Shown here piece by piece: positions 14,497 to 23,234 of a stretch of 64,000 nucleotides of DNA; position 1 is the first letter of the stretch, and every line of letters starts with the position of its first letter. A program made the translations under genes and the position numbers. A model generated the notes under the pieces. That model ran no database searches, had not been told where the DNA came from, and saw only the letters and a program-made list of their open reading frames with translations. The stretch spans positions 1 through 64,000 of IMG/VR virus record IMGVR_UViG_3300026097_000876; one strand, written 5' to 3'. The stretch is from a virus.

Positions 14497-17024
14497 TTCA
14501 TTTTCTCATATTGTAAATCTACCATTTCTTGGTGTAATAACTGTTGTGCAAGTCCGTTGCGTAGCCCTCGTTGATTCTCCGGAACTTTCTCGTCTGCGTA
14601 AAATGCTTGATCAGCATATATATCACCGCCCGGTATACCTACCTGTCCGTAAGCATTAAATCCTGGCACAAAGTTAATCAGTGCCGCTATCTGTGCCTGT
14701 AAGGCCTGCTGTGCTTCTAGTGTTGCGGCTGCACCCATTGTCTCTGCAAGTGCCATTGCACGTTTAGTAGCAATTTCTTTCATTTTCTTGCGTTTGGCTT
14801 TTTGTTTTTCTTCGGCCGTCATTTCTTTCTTTTTTCCAGATTCTTGAGATCCTTCTTCTTTTGAATCATCTCCGCTATCCGACTCTCCTGATTTATCATC
14901 CCCTTCGCTATCAGATTTGGAATCTTCTTTGCTTGGTTCTTTTCGTTCGTCGCTAGTTTTGTCCCCTGCTGAATCCATTCGCTCGTCCACATTATCACGG
15001 GACTCTGATACTTCTTTTTCATTGCCGTCTTTCCCTTCTGTTTCTACCAAGGCAACCAGTTCTTGTTCCATTTGCTCTTCTTGGGATTCTTCTTTTGTTG
15101 TTCTTTCTTGTGTTGCTCTGGGTGTGTTCGTCGCCACAGTTCTTTCTGTTTGCGGTGCAGGTATAGATATTGCAGGTCCTCTATCCACCACTTGATTTGT
15201 TGTAGCATTGTTAGTCCCCCTCAATACTTCATCAACCGTGCTATCGCCTGTAGCACTTGGTTGTGTTAGTGCCGCAACAGGATCTTCTGCTGTTTGAGCA
15301 TCTACTGTGGTGTTAGTTGCTGTGCTTGACGCATCATCATTGCTAACTCCTGCTGCCTGTTCTGCCTGTTTGTCTAATCCTGGTTTGATATATTTGTCGT
15401 AGTATGCGGCTTGATACCCCGAGCAACCTGCATCATAAAGTGCGTCTAACCCACATTGCTGATCGTAGTAAGCCACCGCATAGCCTGGGCACTGTGTGTC
15501 GTACAGTGCATCTAAACCACACTGCTGGGCGTAGAATGCGTCTGCGTAGCCATTACAGCCAGTATCATACAGTGGATTTAAACTACACTGATTGTCGTAG
15601 TATGCTTGTTCATAGCCAGGACAGCCTGAATCATATAGTGCATTAACTGAACACTGTTGATCATAATATGCTGATTGATATCCAGGGCAACCACTGTCAT
15701 ATAATGGATCAATACCGCATTGTTGATCATAATATGCTGATTGATATCCAGGGCAACCACTGTCATATAATGGATCAATACCGCATTGTTGATCATAATA
15801 TGCTGACTGATATCCAGGACAACCACTGTCATATAACGGATCGGCACTACACTGCTGATCGTAGTACGCACTAGCATATCCTGGACAATTTGTATCATAG
15901 AAAGGATCTGCACTACACTGTTGGTCATAGTAGGCTTGTTCGTATCCTGGGCAACCTGAATCATATAACGGATCAGCACTACATTGTTGTTCATAATATG
16001 CTTGTTGGTAGCCCGAACAACTCGGTGAGTACAACGGATCGGCATTACATTGCTGTTGTTCGTAGGCTTGTTGATATCCAGGACAACCTGGATCGTACAT
16101 TGGATCAGCTGTACAATTATTATTGTACTCTTGTTCAGCGTATGCTTCGCCATATCCTTCACAACTTGGATCGTATAGAGGATTAGCCGCACAAGGATCA
16201 GCACGATAGATAAACTGTAGATTTACATCTTTAACTTCAGGTCCGTAGTATCCGCCCCAATATCCGCCATCTTGCCCTGTAATACGAATACTAGCACTAC
16301 TAGGGTCAAGATATGATGTCCCAAATGCCTGTAGGAATTCTTCTGTTGTCCATTGGTCTGTTGTGCCGTAGCCTGATCCATCGCTACGATCATATGAATA
16401 TCGTTCTACAACTGCGCCGGAACTGTCTTTTACTTCAACATCAAATTGAAGTATATCACCGTCTCTGCCATTGTTGCCTATGCGTCTCCAAGTCCAGCCA
16501 TAGCTGAGTCCATCTAGTTGTATTCCACTTTGTGCTAGTGCTTGGTTAATAGCAATAGTCTGTGCAAGGATATCTCGACCATATGAGAACATAATGGTAT
16601 CAGTGGACTGATCGTATAGAGCACCATTACCGCTTATACTTGAACAACACCCACCTGGATCGTTACCGTAAGTAGCGCCGTCCCAAGCATTGTTGTCGAT
16701 TACATTCGGTGATAGTGTGTTACTACCGTCGTATTCTAACATAGTATAACCAGGGGCGATTTCATCACAGTCAAGTCCAAACCCAGTAACAGTCATATTA
16801 ACATCGTCACGTAGACAGATGCCACTACCATCAGGTCTGTATGAATAACTTTCTACGCCTGCTCCAGGTAATGACATGTAGAAGTCTTGGACTGCCTGAT
16901 ATTCAGGTTGACTCCACGTTTTGTTGTCGAATCTTTGCTGTGCGTTAGAAGGCGACGCCGCCGGTAGCAACACCAATAATAATAGCACCGAGTATACCCA
17001 GTCCAATACCTTTAATTGTGTCAT
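14493..17024 (-). CDS. Large secreted cysteine-repeat protein
   Basis: 843 residues. A Sec signal peptide (VYSVLLLLVLLPAASPSNA) is followed by a beta-rich domain of about 250 residues. Then come 12 tandem 22-residue repeats of the form C-x2-DPLYDSGCPGYxxAYYDQQ with two cysteines each (about 275-545). A highly charged Lys/Glu/Ser linker and an Ala-rich C-terminal helix region end the protein. Repeats of the latter kind are typical of surface or virion fibrous proteins. The cysteines imply disulfides made outside the cytoplasm. Its start overlaps the upstream gene by 80 bases. Not assigned to a family. Confidence 0.75.
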   Translation of the reverse strand: MTQLKVLDWVYSVLLLLVLLPAASPSNAQQRFDNKTWSQPEYQAVQDFYMSLPGAGVESYSYRPDGSGICLRDDVNMTVTGFGLDCDEIAPGYTMLEYDGSNTLSPNVIDNNAWDGATYGNDPGGCCSSISGNGALYDQSTDTIMFSYGRDILAQTIAINQALAQSGIQLDGLSYGWTWRRIGNNGRDGDILQFDVEVKDSSGAVVERYSYDRSDGSGYGTTDQWTTEEFLQAFGTSYLDPSSASIRITGQDGGYWGGYYGPEVKDVNLQFIYRADPCAANPLYDPSCEGYGEAYAEQEYNNNCTADPMYDPGCPGYQQAYEQQQCNADPLYSPSCSGYQQAYYEQQCSADPLYDSGCPGYEQAYYDQQCSADPFYDTNCPGYASAYYDQQCSADPLYDSGCPGYQSAYYDQQCGIDPLYDSGCPGYQSAYYDQQCGIDPLYDSGCPGYQSAYYDQQCSVNALYDSGCPGYEQAYYDNQCSLNPLYDTGCNGYADAFYAQQCGLDALYDTQCPGYAVAYYDQQCGLDALYDAGCSGYQAAYYDKYIKPGLDKQAEQAAGVSNDDASSTATNTTVDAQTAEDPVAALTQPSATGDSTVDEVLRGTNNATTNQVVDRGPAISIPAPQTERTVATNTPRATQERTTKEESQEEQMEQELVALVETEGKDGNEKEVSESRDNVDERMDSAGDKTSDERKEPSKEDSKSDSEGDDKSGESDSGDDSKEEGSQESGKKKEMTAEEKQKAKRKKMKEIATKRAMALAETMGAAATLEAQQALQAQIAALINFVPGFNAYGQVGIPGGDIYADQAFYADEKVPENQRGLRNGLAQQLLHQEMVDLQYEKMK
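15395..16195 (-). repeat. Twelve 66-bp coding repeats
   Basis: In-frame 66-bp units encoding the 22-residue cysteine repeat. Neighbouring units near 15653-15784 are identical in DNA, implying recent duplication. Outer units have diverged. Confidence 0.9.
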
Positions 17025-17514
17025 CTGAGCGTTTCTCCATTTCTTGTGCTTGTGGCCACTTGTCTACGTTCTGTGCCCATAGTTCAGCGGCCTCAGCACC
17101 GATCTTGCCGTCAAACGGACAAGGTGTTCCTGCAAACATCATTGCATTGAATACTCTTGAGTCTTGACACATCACACTCACTGCCGCAACTTTCATACCC
17201 ATATCGTACAACACTTTGGCATTCTTTAGTCGCTCACAGTTCATATCACGAACAGTATTGCCTGAACTGATACCCAGTATCTGTGTTTGAACAGCACCTG
17301 ACACACCAACAGTACATAGGTCACTGTTGCTAGAGTTTATGCTTGGACTAATAGCACTAGCAGGTGGCGATTTAACGGTGGTTTCTGTTTTACCAGTAGT
17401 AGTTACTGTTGAATTTGAAGTTGAGTCTGTTACAATCGGGTCCGATGCAGAGGCTTGTGGCACTGCATTTATAGCCAGCACTATGAATAATACTGCTGTA
17501 ATTCGTTTGATCAT
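16945..17514 (-). CDS. Secreted protein with C-terminal hydrophobic segment
   Basis: 189 residues. It has a signal peptide (KRITAVLFIVLAINAVPQASA), a Ser/Thr-rich region, then a domain with five cysteines (DLCTVGVS, RDMNCERL, VMCQDS, GTPCPF). A C-terminal glycine-rich transmembrane helix (GIGLGILGAIIIGVATGG) ends it. The start at 17514 follows AGAGGGGATTAAA. It shares an operon, and an 80-base overlap, with the cysteine-repeat protein, so the two may interact in the envelope or virion. Confidence 0.68.
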   Translation of the reverse strand: MIKRITAVLFIVLAINAVPQASASDPIVTDSTSNSTVTTTGKTETTVKSPPASAISPSINSSNSDLCTVGVSGAVQTQILGISSGNTVRDMNCERLKNAKVLYDMGMKVAAVSVMCQDSRVFNAMMFAGTPCPFDGKIGAEAAELWAQNVDKWPQAQEMEKRSDDTIKGIGLGILGAIIIGVATGGVAF

Positions 17515-17578
17515 TTTAATCCCCTCTGTTTGTATAATTAACAAACAATTATTGTAAAGCCCTCACGCTCTACAATAC

Positions 17579-17586
17579 TATTTATC
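17579..17586 (-). promoter_or_regulatory. T4-type late promoter (GATAAATA)
   Basis: Leftward GATAAATA, 65 bases before the start of the secreted protein at 17514. Confidence 0.6.
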
Positions 17587-17613
17587 GTGATTTGGGGGAT
17601 TTTATAAGGTCAG

Positions 17614-18975
17614 TTATTTCTTAATATTAGATCTTACTTTTGTAACATCTTTCATCACTGGTCCTTTTTGAATAATATGTCTCAGTGTTTTAGTTGCTGA
17701 GCTACCTTCTATTTTAGGACGAATTGACATAAATGTATTTTGTTTAGATTTCTTTTTGTTAAAAATATGTAGTACTGGCCAACCATTAGATTGTTTCTGC
17801 ACTTTAGCATCAAGATCAAACTCATCTCGATTCATTATTTTAGTTAATTTTTTAAAATCTAATAGATAATATTTGTTTTCTTCGAATTGTAAAAGTTTAA
17901 CATTGTCATCATTGAGGGTAGCATGTCGTTTAATACCGTCAATAAATTTTTTCATAAACTCTGCTTCATTTTCAACATCGGCACCGGATAACTTAGTTTT
18001 AAGATCTTTGGATGCGGCTACAAATGCCTTAGTTAGAGCGGATGCATAGTTTTTACTTTTTAAATAGTCTTGTTGAGTCGAGCTAATATCAACTCCAAAT
18101 ACTTCAAATAACGATGTAGTTTTTTCCCAATTACTCTCGCTAGGTTTTTCTAAACTAGAACCTCCTCCTGATTGACCAAACTGAGGGGTAGTTCCTGATT
18201 TAAGACTTAGATCAAAATGTTTAATTTTACGTTCATTATTTTCATCTAGATAAACCATATAAATGTCAGTTTTTCTGCCTTTGTTATCAGATATTCCGTC
18301 ACTTATAATTTCAACAACATCAGGTCTTTGATTTTGTTCAAAAAACTTTGCATATGCTTCTACAGTTCTAGCATCATTACAAAATGCTACAATCTGATTC
18401 ATTGTTTTAAACATTTTATTGTCTGATTTTAACAACTCAGTATTTAAAAAACTTTCCATAGCTGCTTTATTCAATCTAACAGTTAATTTAAAAACATCTG
18501 TAATGTTTTCTTTGCCTTTTGCTTTAAATTCTACTGTGCCGCCGTCGGCAGGCGTTGAATTAATTAAATTTATAACATTATCTAATGTAATGTCTGCTCC
18601 AGGACGTTGCATTAATCTTGCAACTGTTGCCGCTCCTAGCACACCTTCAGTAACATCACCTCTGTTGGAAATTTTATCTCTTTTTTCTCCTGCTACAGTT
18701 GCTTGGCCGCCGTATTCGCCTGTTTTTGTAAGCTCCTTTAAAGATATATCATTGCCATCAATGTCTTTAATAAAATAATTATTAGGTGCTCGTTTACCAG
18801 AATTTAAATCACTTTCTAATCTATCTGCTTCCTGGGGATCTAAAATAATCGAACCCCCTGTTTCTAAAGTATGGGGTTGTTTGTTGCGAACTTTATTAAC
18901 AAAGATCTCGATATTATCGCGTTTTCTTAGTTCTGAAAATTTTAATTGTCCTTCAATTAAATGTTGATAGCGCAT
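17614..18975 (-). CDS. Possible PD-(D/E)xK-like nuclease, candidate packaged protein
   Basis: 453 residues. The middle has GRKTDIYMVY followed by KHFDLSLKSGTT. A D then an S/L-K pair on adjacent strands is the usual PD-(D/E)xK arrangement. The N-terminus MRYQHLIEG resembles a T4 capsid-targeting peptide with a protease site LIE/G. If both readings hold, this is a nuclease injected with the DNA. A late promoter (19000-19007) precedes it. Fold and function are inferred by eye only. Confidence 0.5.
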   Translation of the reverse strand: MRYQHLIEGQLKFSELRKRDNIEIFVNKVRNKQPHTLETGGSIILDPQEADRLESDLNSGKRAPNNYFIKDIDGNDISLKELTKTGEYGGQATVAGEKRDKISNRGDVTEGVLGAATVARLMQRPGADITLDNVINLINSTPADGGTVEFKAKGKENITDVFKLTVRLNKAAMESFLNTELLKSDNKMFKTMNQIVAFCNDARTVEAYAKFFEQNQRPDVVEIISDGISDNKGRKTDIYMVYLDENNERKIKHFDLSLKSGTTPQFGQSGGGSSLEKPSESNWEKTTSLFEVFGVDISSTQQDYLKSKNYASALTKAFVAASKDLKTKLSGADVENEAEFMKKFIDGIKRHATLNDDNVKLLQFEENKYYLLDFKKLTKIMNRDEFDLDAKVQKQSNGWPVLHIFNKKKSKQNTFMSIRPKIEGSSATKTLRHIIQKGPVMKDVTKVRSNIKK

Positions 18976-18999
18976 TAACGTATTCCTTAAATGTTTAAA

Positions 19000-19007
19000 T
19001 ATTTATG
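19000..19007 (-). promoter_or_regulatory. T4-type late promoter (CATAAATA)
   Basis: Leftward CATAAATA, 25 bases before the start at 18975. It overlaps the 3' end of the bilin reductase gene. Confidence 0.65.
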
Positions 19008-19686
19008 CCAGTTTAGGAAATAACATATCTGTGCAGAACTTATCAACATCGTCTTCGGCAAGACCTAAACTTTTCATAACCCTAGGAGTATGAGGATTTT
19101 GTTGCTGATTATGACAGTAATAATTTTGTCCGGCTGTAACTAATTCTTGAATTCCATATCCATTAAACTCACCAACTTGGTCAAGATACTCGTGTAAGTT
19201 AGAAAGTGCAATGTCAATAATAACACCAGCTTCGTCTTCTTTCACATTGCTTGCTGCAATCATACTAGGCGTAAAGATATTAGTAGCCCATTCAGGTAGT
19301 TGTCGTTTTTTCTCTGGAATAAATTCTTTTACAGTTTCTTCGTACCATTGAACCATAGGATGGTCTAGTTCGCAACTGGGCGAAAAGTCGTGAAATGCAC
19401 CTGTCATTTTAGATTTACCTGAAATTACATCAAATCCATATATTGGTGCTGTGTTGTGAAGTTGTGGGAAGACACAAACATGCATCATCCACAATCCTTT
19501 TGTGTCTCGAGCATCAACTACATCAATGTGAGCTCTTCGAACATCTTCATTTTCCCAAACTCTATTAATCCAACCACCATCGGGTTGATTGAAGTGTGCC
19601 ATTCCTGGTTCTTCAACTTCAACCCCATGATGATCAAACGCTTGAATGATTTGATCTTTACAATCAATAAGTTGATCCCAGATCAT
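19003..19686 (-). CDS. pcyX: Ferredoxin-dependent bilin reductase, PcyX-like
   Basis: 227 residues of the ferredoxin-dependent bilin reductase family, which reduces biliverdin IX-alpha to phycobilins. The core LWMMHVCVFP and APIYGFDVISG, then GAFHDFSP, is diagnostic. H69 matches the active-site His and D86 the active-site Asp of PcyA. D55 (AHIDVVD) lies where PcyA has its catalytic Glu76, by eye. PcyX, known from uncultured ocean viruses, makes phycoerythrobilin. The ATG is one base past the heme oxygenase stop, so the two are co-translated. Confidence 0.88.
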   Translation of the reverse strand: MIWDQLIDCKDQIIQAFDHHGVEVEEPGMAHFNQPDGGWINRVWENEDVRRAHIDVVDARDTKGLWMMHVCVFPQLHNTAPIYGFDVISGKSKMTGAFHDFSPSCELDHPMVQWYEETVKEFIPEKKRQLPEWATNIFTPSMIAASNVKEDEAGVIIDIALSNLHEYLDQVGEFNGYGIQELVTAGQNYYCHNQQQNPHTPRVMKSLGLAEDDVDKFCTDMLFPKLA

Positions 19687-19687
19687 A

Positions 19688-20278
19688 CTAGGAATATTCT
19701 AAATCGTTTAATTGCTCAAAAACTTTAACGGCAAATTCAAATGCTTTATTAGCTTCGTCTGCCATTCCGTCATGTGTGCGTCTGCGGATCATTTCCTTCA
19801 TTTCTTCAACCGAATGAGTCATTTCTTCAAATGCATACATTTTCCCAGAACCTGGAACTTTGCTTCTAATCATCTGTCCGCCTGACAAATCACCCATGTG
19901 TCTTACATAAATGTGTGCAAATAATTTGTCTGGATCATGCTGACACTGTGTGACAATATGTGATCTATACTCATGTACAGCATCAACTTCTGTTGGAGGA
20001 TTTTCTGGATCCCCACCTAACTCTACAAAGTCGGCCATAATATCGTCTGCCTGAATCAACCCGTCTAGTGGAAGATCATCATCTGGCATACTTAAATCTT
20101 GTGGGCCAAAACAACCCATACTTAATGCAACATCTTCTAGAACATCATACATTAACCACATGTTCCATAAGTATGTTTTATATTCTTCAGTGCTCATATT
20201 ACCAGACATCATTTTTCTTGCAAATTCCTGACGTTCTGCGTTCTGATGAGCTACTTGTGTTAAACTTGCTAAACTCAT
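19688..20278 (-). CDS. ho1: Heme oxygenase (biliverdin-producing)
   Basis: 196 residues, the usual length of bacterial/cyanophage HO1. It opens heme to biliverdin, CO and Fe2+ using ferredoxin electrons. The proximal heme ligand is H11 (VAHQNAERQ) and the distal helix is HIYVRHMGDLSGGQ with D130. It is followed after one base by the bilin reductase. A strong RBS (GAGGAGTAAACA) and a perfect TATAAATA late promoter lie upstream, so the pair is probably expressed late. Confidence 0.94.
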   Translation of the reverse strand: MSLASLTQVAHQNAERQEFARKMMSGNMSTEEYKTYLWNMWLMYDVLEDVALSMGCFGPQDLSMPDDDLPLDGLIQADDIMADFVELGGDPENPPTEVDAVHEYRSHIVTQCQHDPDKLFAHIYVRHMGDLSGGQMIRSKVPGSGKMYAFEEMTHSVEEMKEMIRRRTHDGMADEANKAFEFAVKVFEQLNDLEYS

Positions 20279-20316
20279 TGTTTACTCCTCGTAAAAGTTA
20301 ATCATTCAATACAGTG

Positions 20317-20324
20317 TATTTATA
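20317..20324 (-). promoter_or_regulatory. T4-type late promoter (TATAAATA) of the heme oxygenase-pcyX operon
   Basis: Perfect leftward TATAAATA, 38 bases before the heme oxygenase ATG and adjacent to the clpS stop. Confidence 0.8.
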
Positions 20325-20636
20325 CTATTCTTTTTCAATTGCCACTTGCAACGGAAACCCATTTTCCCTAGATAATTTAGTTGCTTCTAAAGATTTTTGT
20401 TCTGCTAATTCATAATTATAAAGACCAACTACAGAACTTCCGTTTTCATGAATTTCCATAGTAATGTTTCTTGCAACAATTTCCGAGTGTTTGAAAATTT
20501 CTATTAAAATTTCAACTACAAAATCCATCGGCGTAACGTCGTCGTTGAGCATAAGAACCTTGTACTTTCCTGGTTCAAGCATGATTTCTTTAGTAGATTC
20601 GTCTATGTTAATTTGTGTATCTAATTCTACGCTCAT
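20325..20636 (-). CDS. clpS: ClpS protease adaptor
   Basis: 103 residues, full length. ClpS binds N-terminal Leu, Phe, Tyr or Trp of N-degron substrates and hands them to ClpAP. The conserved MLNDDVTPMDFVV loop holds the Asp residues that bind the substrate N-terminus, and EIHENGSSVVGLYNYELAEQK carries the second conserved helix. RBS TAGGAGAAACAA. Together with phage ClpP this could steer host ClpA. Confidence 0.93.
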   Translation of the reverse strand: MSVELDTQINIDESTKEIMLEPGKYKVLMLNDDVTPMDFVVEILIEIFKHSEIVARNITMEIHENGSSVVGLYNYELAEQKSLEATKLSRENGFPLQVAIEKE

Positions 20637-20649
20637 TTGTTTCTCCTAA

Positions 20650-20680
20650 AATAAAAATGGGGGAGATATCTCACTCCCCC
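20650..20680 (-). terminator. Rho-independent terminator after hsp20
   Basis: Leftward GGGGGAG, 8-base loop, CTCCCCC, then ATTTTTATTTT. It separates hsp20 from clpS. Confidence 0.85.
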
Positions 20681-20689
20681 TAGACTGTG

Positions 20690-21154
20690 TTACTCGCTGT
20701 CAATAGCGTCTTGCACATGACCGTTATAGTCTGTGATTTCAATACGCTTAGGCTGTAGTTCTTCTGGAACTTCACGCTTTAGATGTACGTTAAGCATGCC
20801 GTTTTCAAGGCCTGCACTTACTACTTCTACGTGATCAGCAAGTGTAAACTCTCTACGGAAATTGCGTTCGCCAATTCCTTTGTGCAGATAGTTTACGTTT
20901 TCACCCCCTTTAGGAGATGTACCTTCTACACGCAAGATATTCTTGTCCTTAGTAATGTCTAAGTTATCCATACCGAAGCCAGCGACTGCGAGAGTAATCA
21001 TAAACTCATCTTCGTCGATCTGTGCAATGTTGTATGGAGGATATCCTGTGCTCTGACTATTAGCAAATGATCTGTCTAGTTCATCAAATAGTCTGTCAAA
21101 GCCAATAGTAGCTCTGTGTAGGTTAGGTAGGTCTAGAGTTGTTAGTCTTGTCAT
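20690..21154 (-). CDS. hsp20: Small heat-shock protein (Hsp20/IbpA type)
   Basis: 154 residues with the alpha-crystallin domain: YNIAQIDEDEFMITLAVAGF, then GIGERNFRREFTLADHVEV and the closing GLENGMLNVHLKREVPEE. An ATP-independent holdase. Hsp20 is a hallmark core gene of T4-like marine phages, where it may guard capsid assembly. It has its own late promoter and terminator. Confidence 0.93.
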   Translation of the reverse strand: MTRLTTLDLPNLHRATIGFDRLFDELDRSFANSQSTGYPPYNIAQIDEDEFMITLAVAGFGMDNLDITKDKNILRVEGTSPKGGENVNYLHKGIGERNFRREFTLADHVEVVSAGLENGMLNVHLKREVPEELQPKRIEITDYNGHVQDAIDSE

Positions 21155-21211
21155 TTTGTTTCTCCTTTAATAAGCAAGATTTTAATGTACCCATTTAATG
21201 GCGTACATTTT

Positions 21212-21219
21212 TATTTATC
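21212..21219 (-). promoter_or_regulatory. T4-type late promoter (GATAAATA) of hsp20
   Basis: Leftward GATAAATA, 58 bases before the hsp20 ATG. Confidence 0.62.
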
Positions 21220-21224
21220 ATCTG

Positions 21225-22385
21225 TTAGTAACCAACAGTTGATTTTTCGTACACAGCATTATGTGTCTGTGTACATCTAACAAATGTAGTACATTTGCTA
21301 AGATTCTTTAGTTTTACTGCGCCAGCGTAAGTACAAGTACTACGCAACCCACCAAGAATACCTTGAACAGTATTACCCACTGTTCCTCGGTAAGGCACAA
21401 GAACTTCTCTTCCTTCACTGCTTCTATACTCCTTAAGTCCGCCAAAGTGTTTGTCATTGGCTGCTGTTGAGCTCATGCCATAGAACTGTACAAACTTCTT
21501 TTCTTCAATAACACGACGACCTTCATCCCAGTCAGTTCCGCTCATCTTAGGAACAGGACGTAGCTCATCTGTGGCATAGCGTTTGACAATTACTTCTCCA
21601 CCACCTTCATCGTGTCCGGCAAGCATGCCGCCCAGCATTACAAAGTCAGCGCCAGCGGCAAATGCTTTGGCTACGTCACCAGGGCAAGTGCAACCCCCAT
21701 CAGCAATAATATGGCCGCCGAGTCCGTGAGCCGCATCGGCACACTCAATAACAGCCGAGAGTTGAGGATAACCAACACCTGTCTGAATGCGAGTAGTACA
21801 CACACTACCAGGACCAATCCCAACTTTAACAATATCTGCTCCTGCAAGAATTAACTCCTCTGTCATTTCACCAGTAACTACATTACCGGCGATGATTACA
21901 ATATTTGGATACGTCTTACGCATCTCTGACACAAAGTCACGAAAGCGATTTGAATATCCATTTGCTACATCAATGCAAACATATTTTAGATTGCCGTCTG
22001 CACGATCATATACGTCTTTAAACTTGTTCCAGTCACTGTCATTAATACCAATGCTCATTGCTACATGATTAGTGCGTAGATATTCGTCTGTGTCAAAAAA
22101 GTCTACAAGCTCGTCTGCCGTGTATGTTTTTACAAGACAGGTAAACATACCCAAACGTGCAAGTTCATCTGCCATTTCAAACGTACCAACACCGTCCATA
22201 TTGGCCGCCATAATAGGAATTCCTTTATAGTGAGCATTTAAAACATTGTCAGGAAATTCTATTTCGGAGTTACGAAATGTATATTCACGCACCAACTCAA
22301 CTTCTTTACGACTACCAAGTGTGCTACGTTTAGGACGTATCAGCACATCTTTGTAATCTAGTTTGCTTTCGGTTTCGATTCTCAT
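21225..22385 (-). CDS. guaC: GMP reductase
   Basis: 386 residues of the IMPDH/GMPR family without CBS domains. It converts GMP to IMP and ammonia with NADPH. The catalytic Cys is in [13 protein letters not shown]. The GMPR-specific C-terminal half ([40 protein letters not shown]) separates it from IMP dehydrogenase. It could rebalance purines from degraded host nucleic acid towards IMP and AMP. ATGA overlap with the upstream 2OG oxygenase. Confidence 0.92.
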   Translation of the reverse strand: MRIETESKLDYKDVLIRPKRSTLGSRKEVELVREYTFRNSEIEFPDNVLNAHYKGIPIMAANMDGVGTFEMADELARLGMFTCLVKTYTADELVDFFDTDEYLRTNHVAMSIGINDSDWNKFKDVYDRADGNLKYVCIDVANGYSNRFRDFVSEMRKTYPNIVIIAGNVVTGEMTEELILAGADIVKVGIGPGSVCTTRIQTGVGYPQLSAVIECADAAHGLGGHIIADGGCTCPGDVAKAFAAGADFVMLGGMLAGHDEGGGEVIVKRYATDELRPVPKMSGTDWDEGRRVIEEKKFVQFYGMSSTAANDKHFGGLKEYRSSEGREVLVPYRGTVGNTVQGILGGLRSTCTYAGAVKLKNLSKCTTFVRCTQTHNAVYEKSTVGY

Positions 22386-22957
22386 CTTTTTACGCCATAA
22401 TTAAAACTAATTGAAATTCTGTCTTCATTAGTTACATTTGGTTGTACGCTATGTTTCATCCAACCAGGAAAAATATAAATTGCATCAGTCATAGCTTTGT
22501 ATGTTGTAGCTGTGCTAGTGAAATAATTAGGCTGTTCCATTGGAGGCAGAAAATACTCTGCGTTATCACTCCTTTCAAAAAACAAGTTTCCCTGCTCCGG
22601 AGTACTCTTTACGTAATAAACACCACTTAATATTGCACCTGCGTGATTATGTAAATGATTATATGCTCCGGGCTTATTGATATTAATCCAAATATTTTGT
22701 ATTTCCAACTCAGGAAGTTCAGACTGAACAGAACAATTAATCATCTCAGTATTGATAACTTTTACTAACTCATCAAACGCTTTGTTGTCGCCTTCCTTAA
22801 TTGAATTACTTTGCCAGCCAATATAATTAGAGACAGTAACACCGTCATCTGTTAACTGTCTGTCATATGCAAACGTAGACAATGCATCATTATCTACACC
22901 AGACAATAGTCCGGACCAGATTACACTAGGAAACCATTGTTCTGCCTGCAACGCCAT
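22382..22957 (-). CDS. 2-oxoglutarate/Fe(II)-dependent oxygenase
   Basis: 191 residues from MALQAEQW. The facial triad is HNH in [14 protein letters not shown], plus H in WMKHSVQPN, and RISISFN supplies the 2OG-binding Arg. I chose the start at 22957, one base after the bS21 stop. A start 26 codons upstream would run through the bS21 gene. It is the second of three short 2OG oxygenases and sits between bS21 and guaC. Ribosomal or nucleotide targets are only a guess. Confidence 0.8.
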   Translation of the reverse strand: MALQAEQWFPSVIWSGLLSGVDNDALSTFAYDRQLTDDGVTVSNYIGWQSNSIKEGDNKAFDELVKVINTEMINCSVQSELPELEIQNIWININKPGAYNHLHNHAGAILSGVYYVKSTPEQGNLFFERSDNAEYFLPPMEQPNYFTSTATTYKAMTDAIYIFPGWMKHSVQPNVTNEDRISISFNYGVKR

Positions 22958-22958
22958 A

Positions 22959-23234
22959 TTAATAACCTCGTTCTGCTTGTTTTTTCTCAACAGTTTTGAG
23001 CCAACGTTTACGTCCAGCTGCTTTTGCTCTTGCACGTTTTTCGCTTGGTTTAATATATTCTCGACGTTCTTTTACTTCTTGTAATCTACCGTCTTCTTGA
23101 ACTTTCTTTTTGAACAATCGAAGAGCTTTACCTACATCGTCATTTCTTACTTCTACAGTAAGACCTTGTTTTTCTGTTTCGTTAGGACGAAACTGTTTTT
23201 TATTATTTCGATTGTTGTTATTGTGATATGCCAA
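22959..23234 (-). CDS. rpsU: Ribosomal protein bS21
   Basis: 91 residues: a basic Asn-rich extension (HNNNNRNNKKQF), then the bS21 core LTVEVRNDDVGKALRLFKKKVQEDG and the basic helix RREYIKPSEKRARAKAAGRKR. bS21 binds near the anti-Shine-Dalgarno end of 16S rRNA on the 30S subunit. Phage-encoded copies (pelagiphage HTVC008M, huge phages) are thought to favour phage mRNA. It overlaps the upstream gene by 17 bases. Confidence 0.93.
   Translation of the reverse strand: MAYHNNNNRNNKKQFRPNETEKQGLTVEVRNDDVGKALRLFKKKVQEDGRLQEVKERREYIKPSEKRARAKAAGRKRWLKTVEKKQAERGY

Noticed and set aside
15395-16195. CRISPR array
   Set aside because: The 66-bp repeats are contiguous, in frame and coding, with no spacers.
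15578-16204. 208-codon open frame overlapping the cysteine repeats
   Set aside because: It is a shifted frame of the 66-bp repeats, giving a low-complexity Met/Ile-rich product without a ribosome site.
21225-22385. IMP dehydrogenase
   Set aside because: No CBS domains, and the C-terminal half has the GMP reductase signature.
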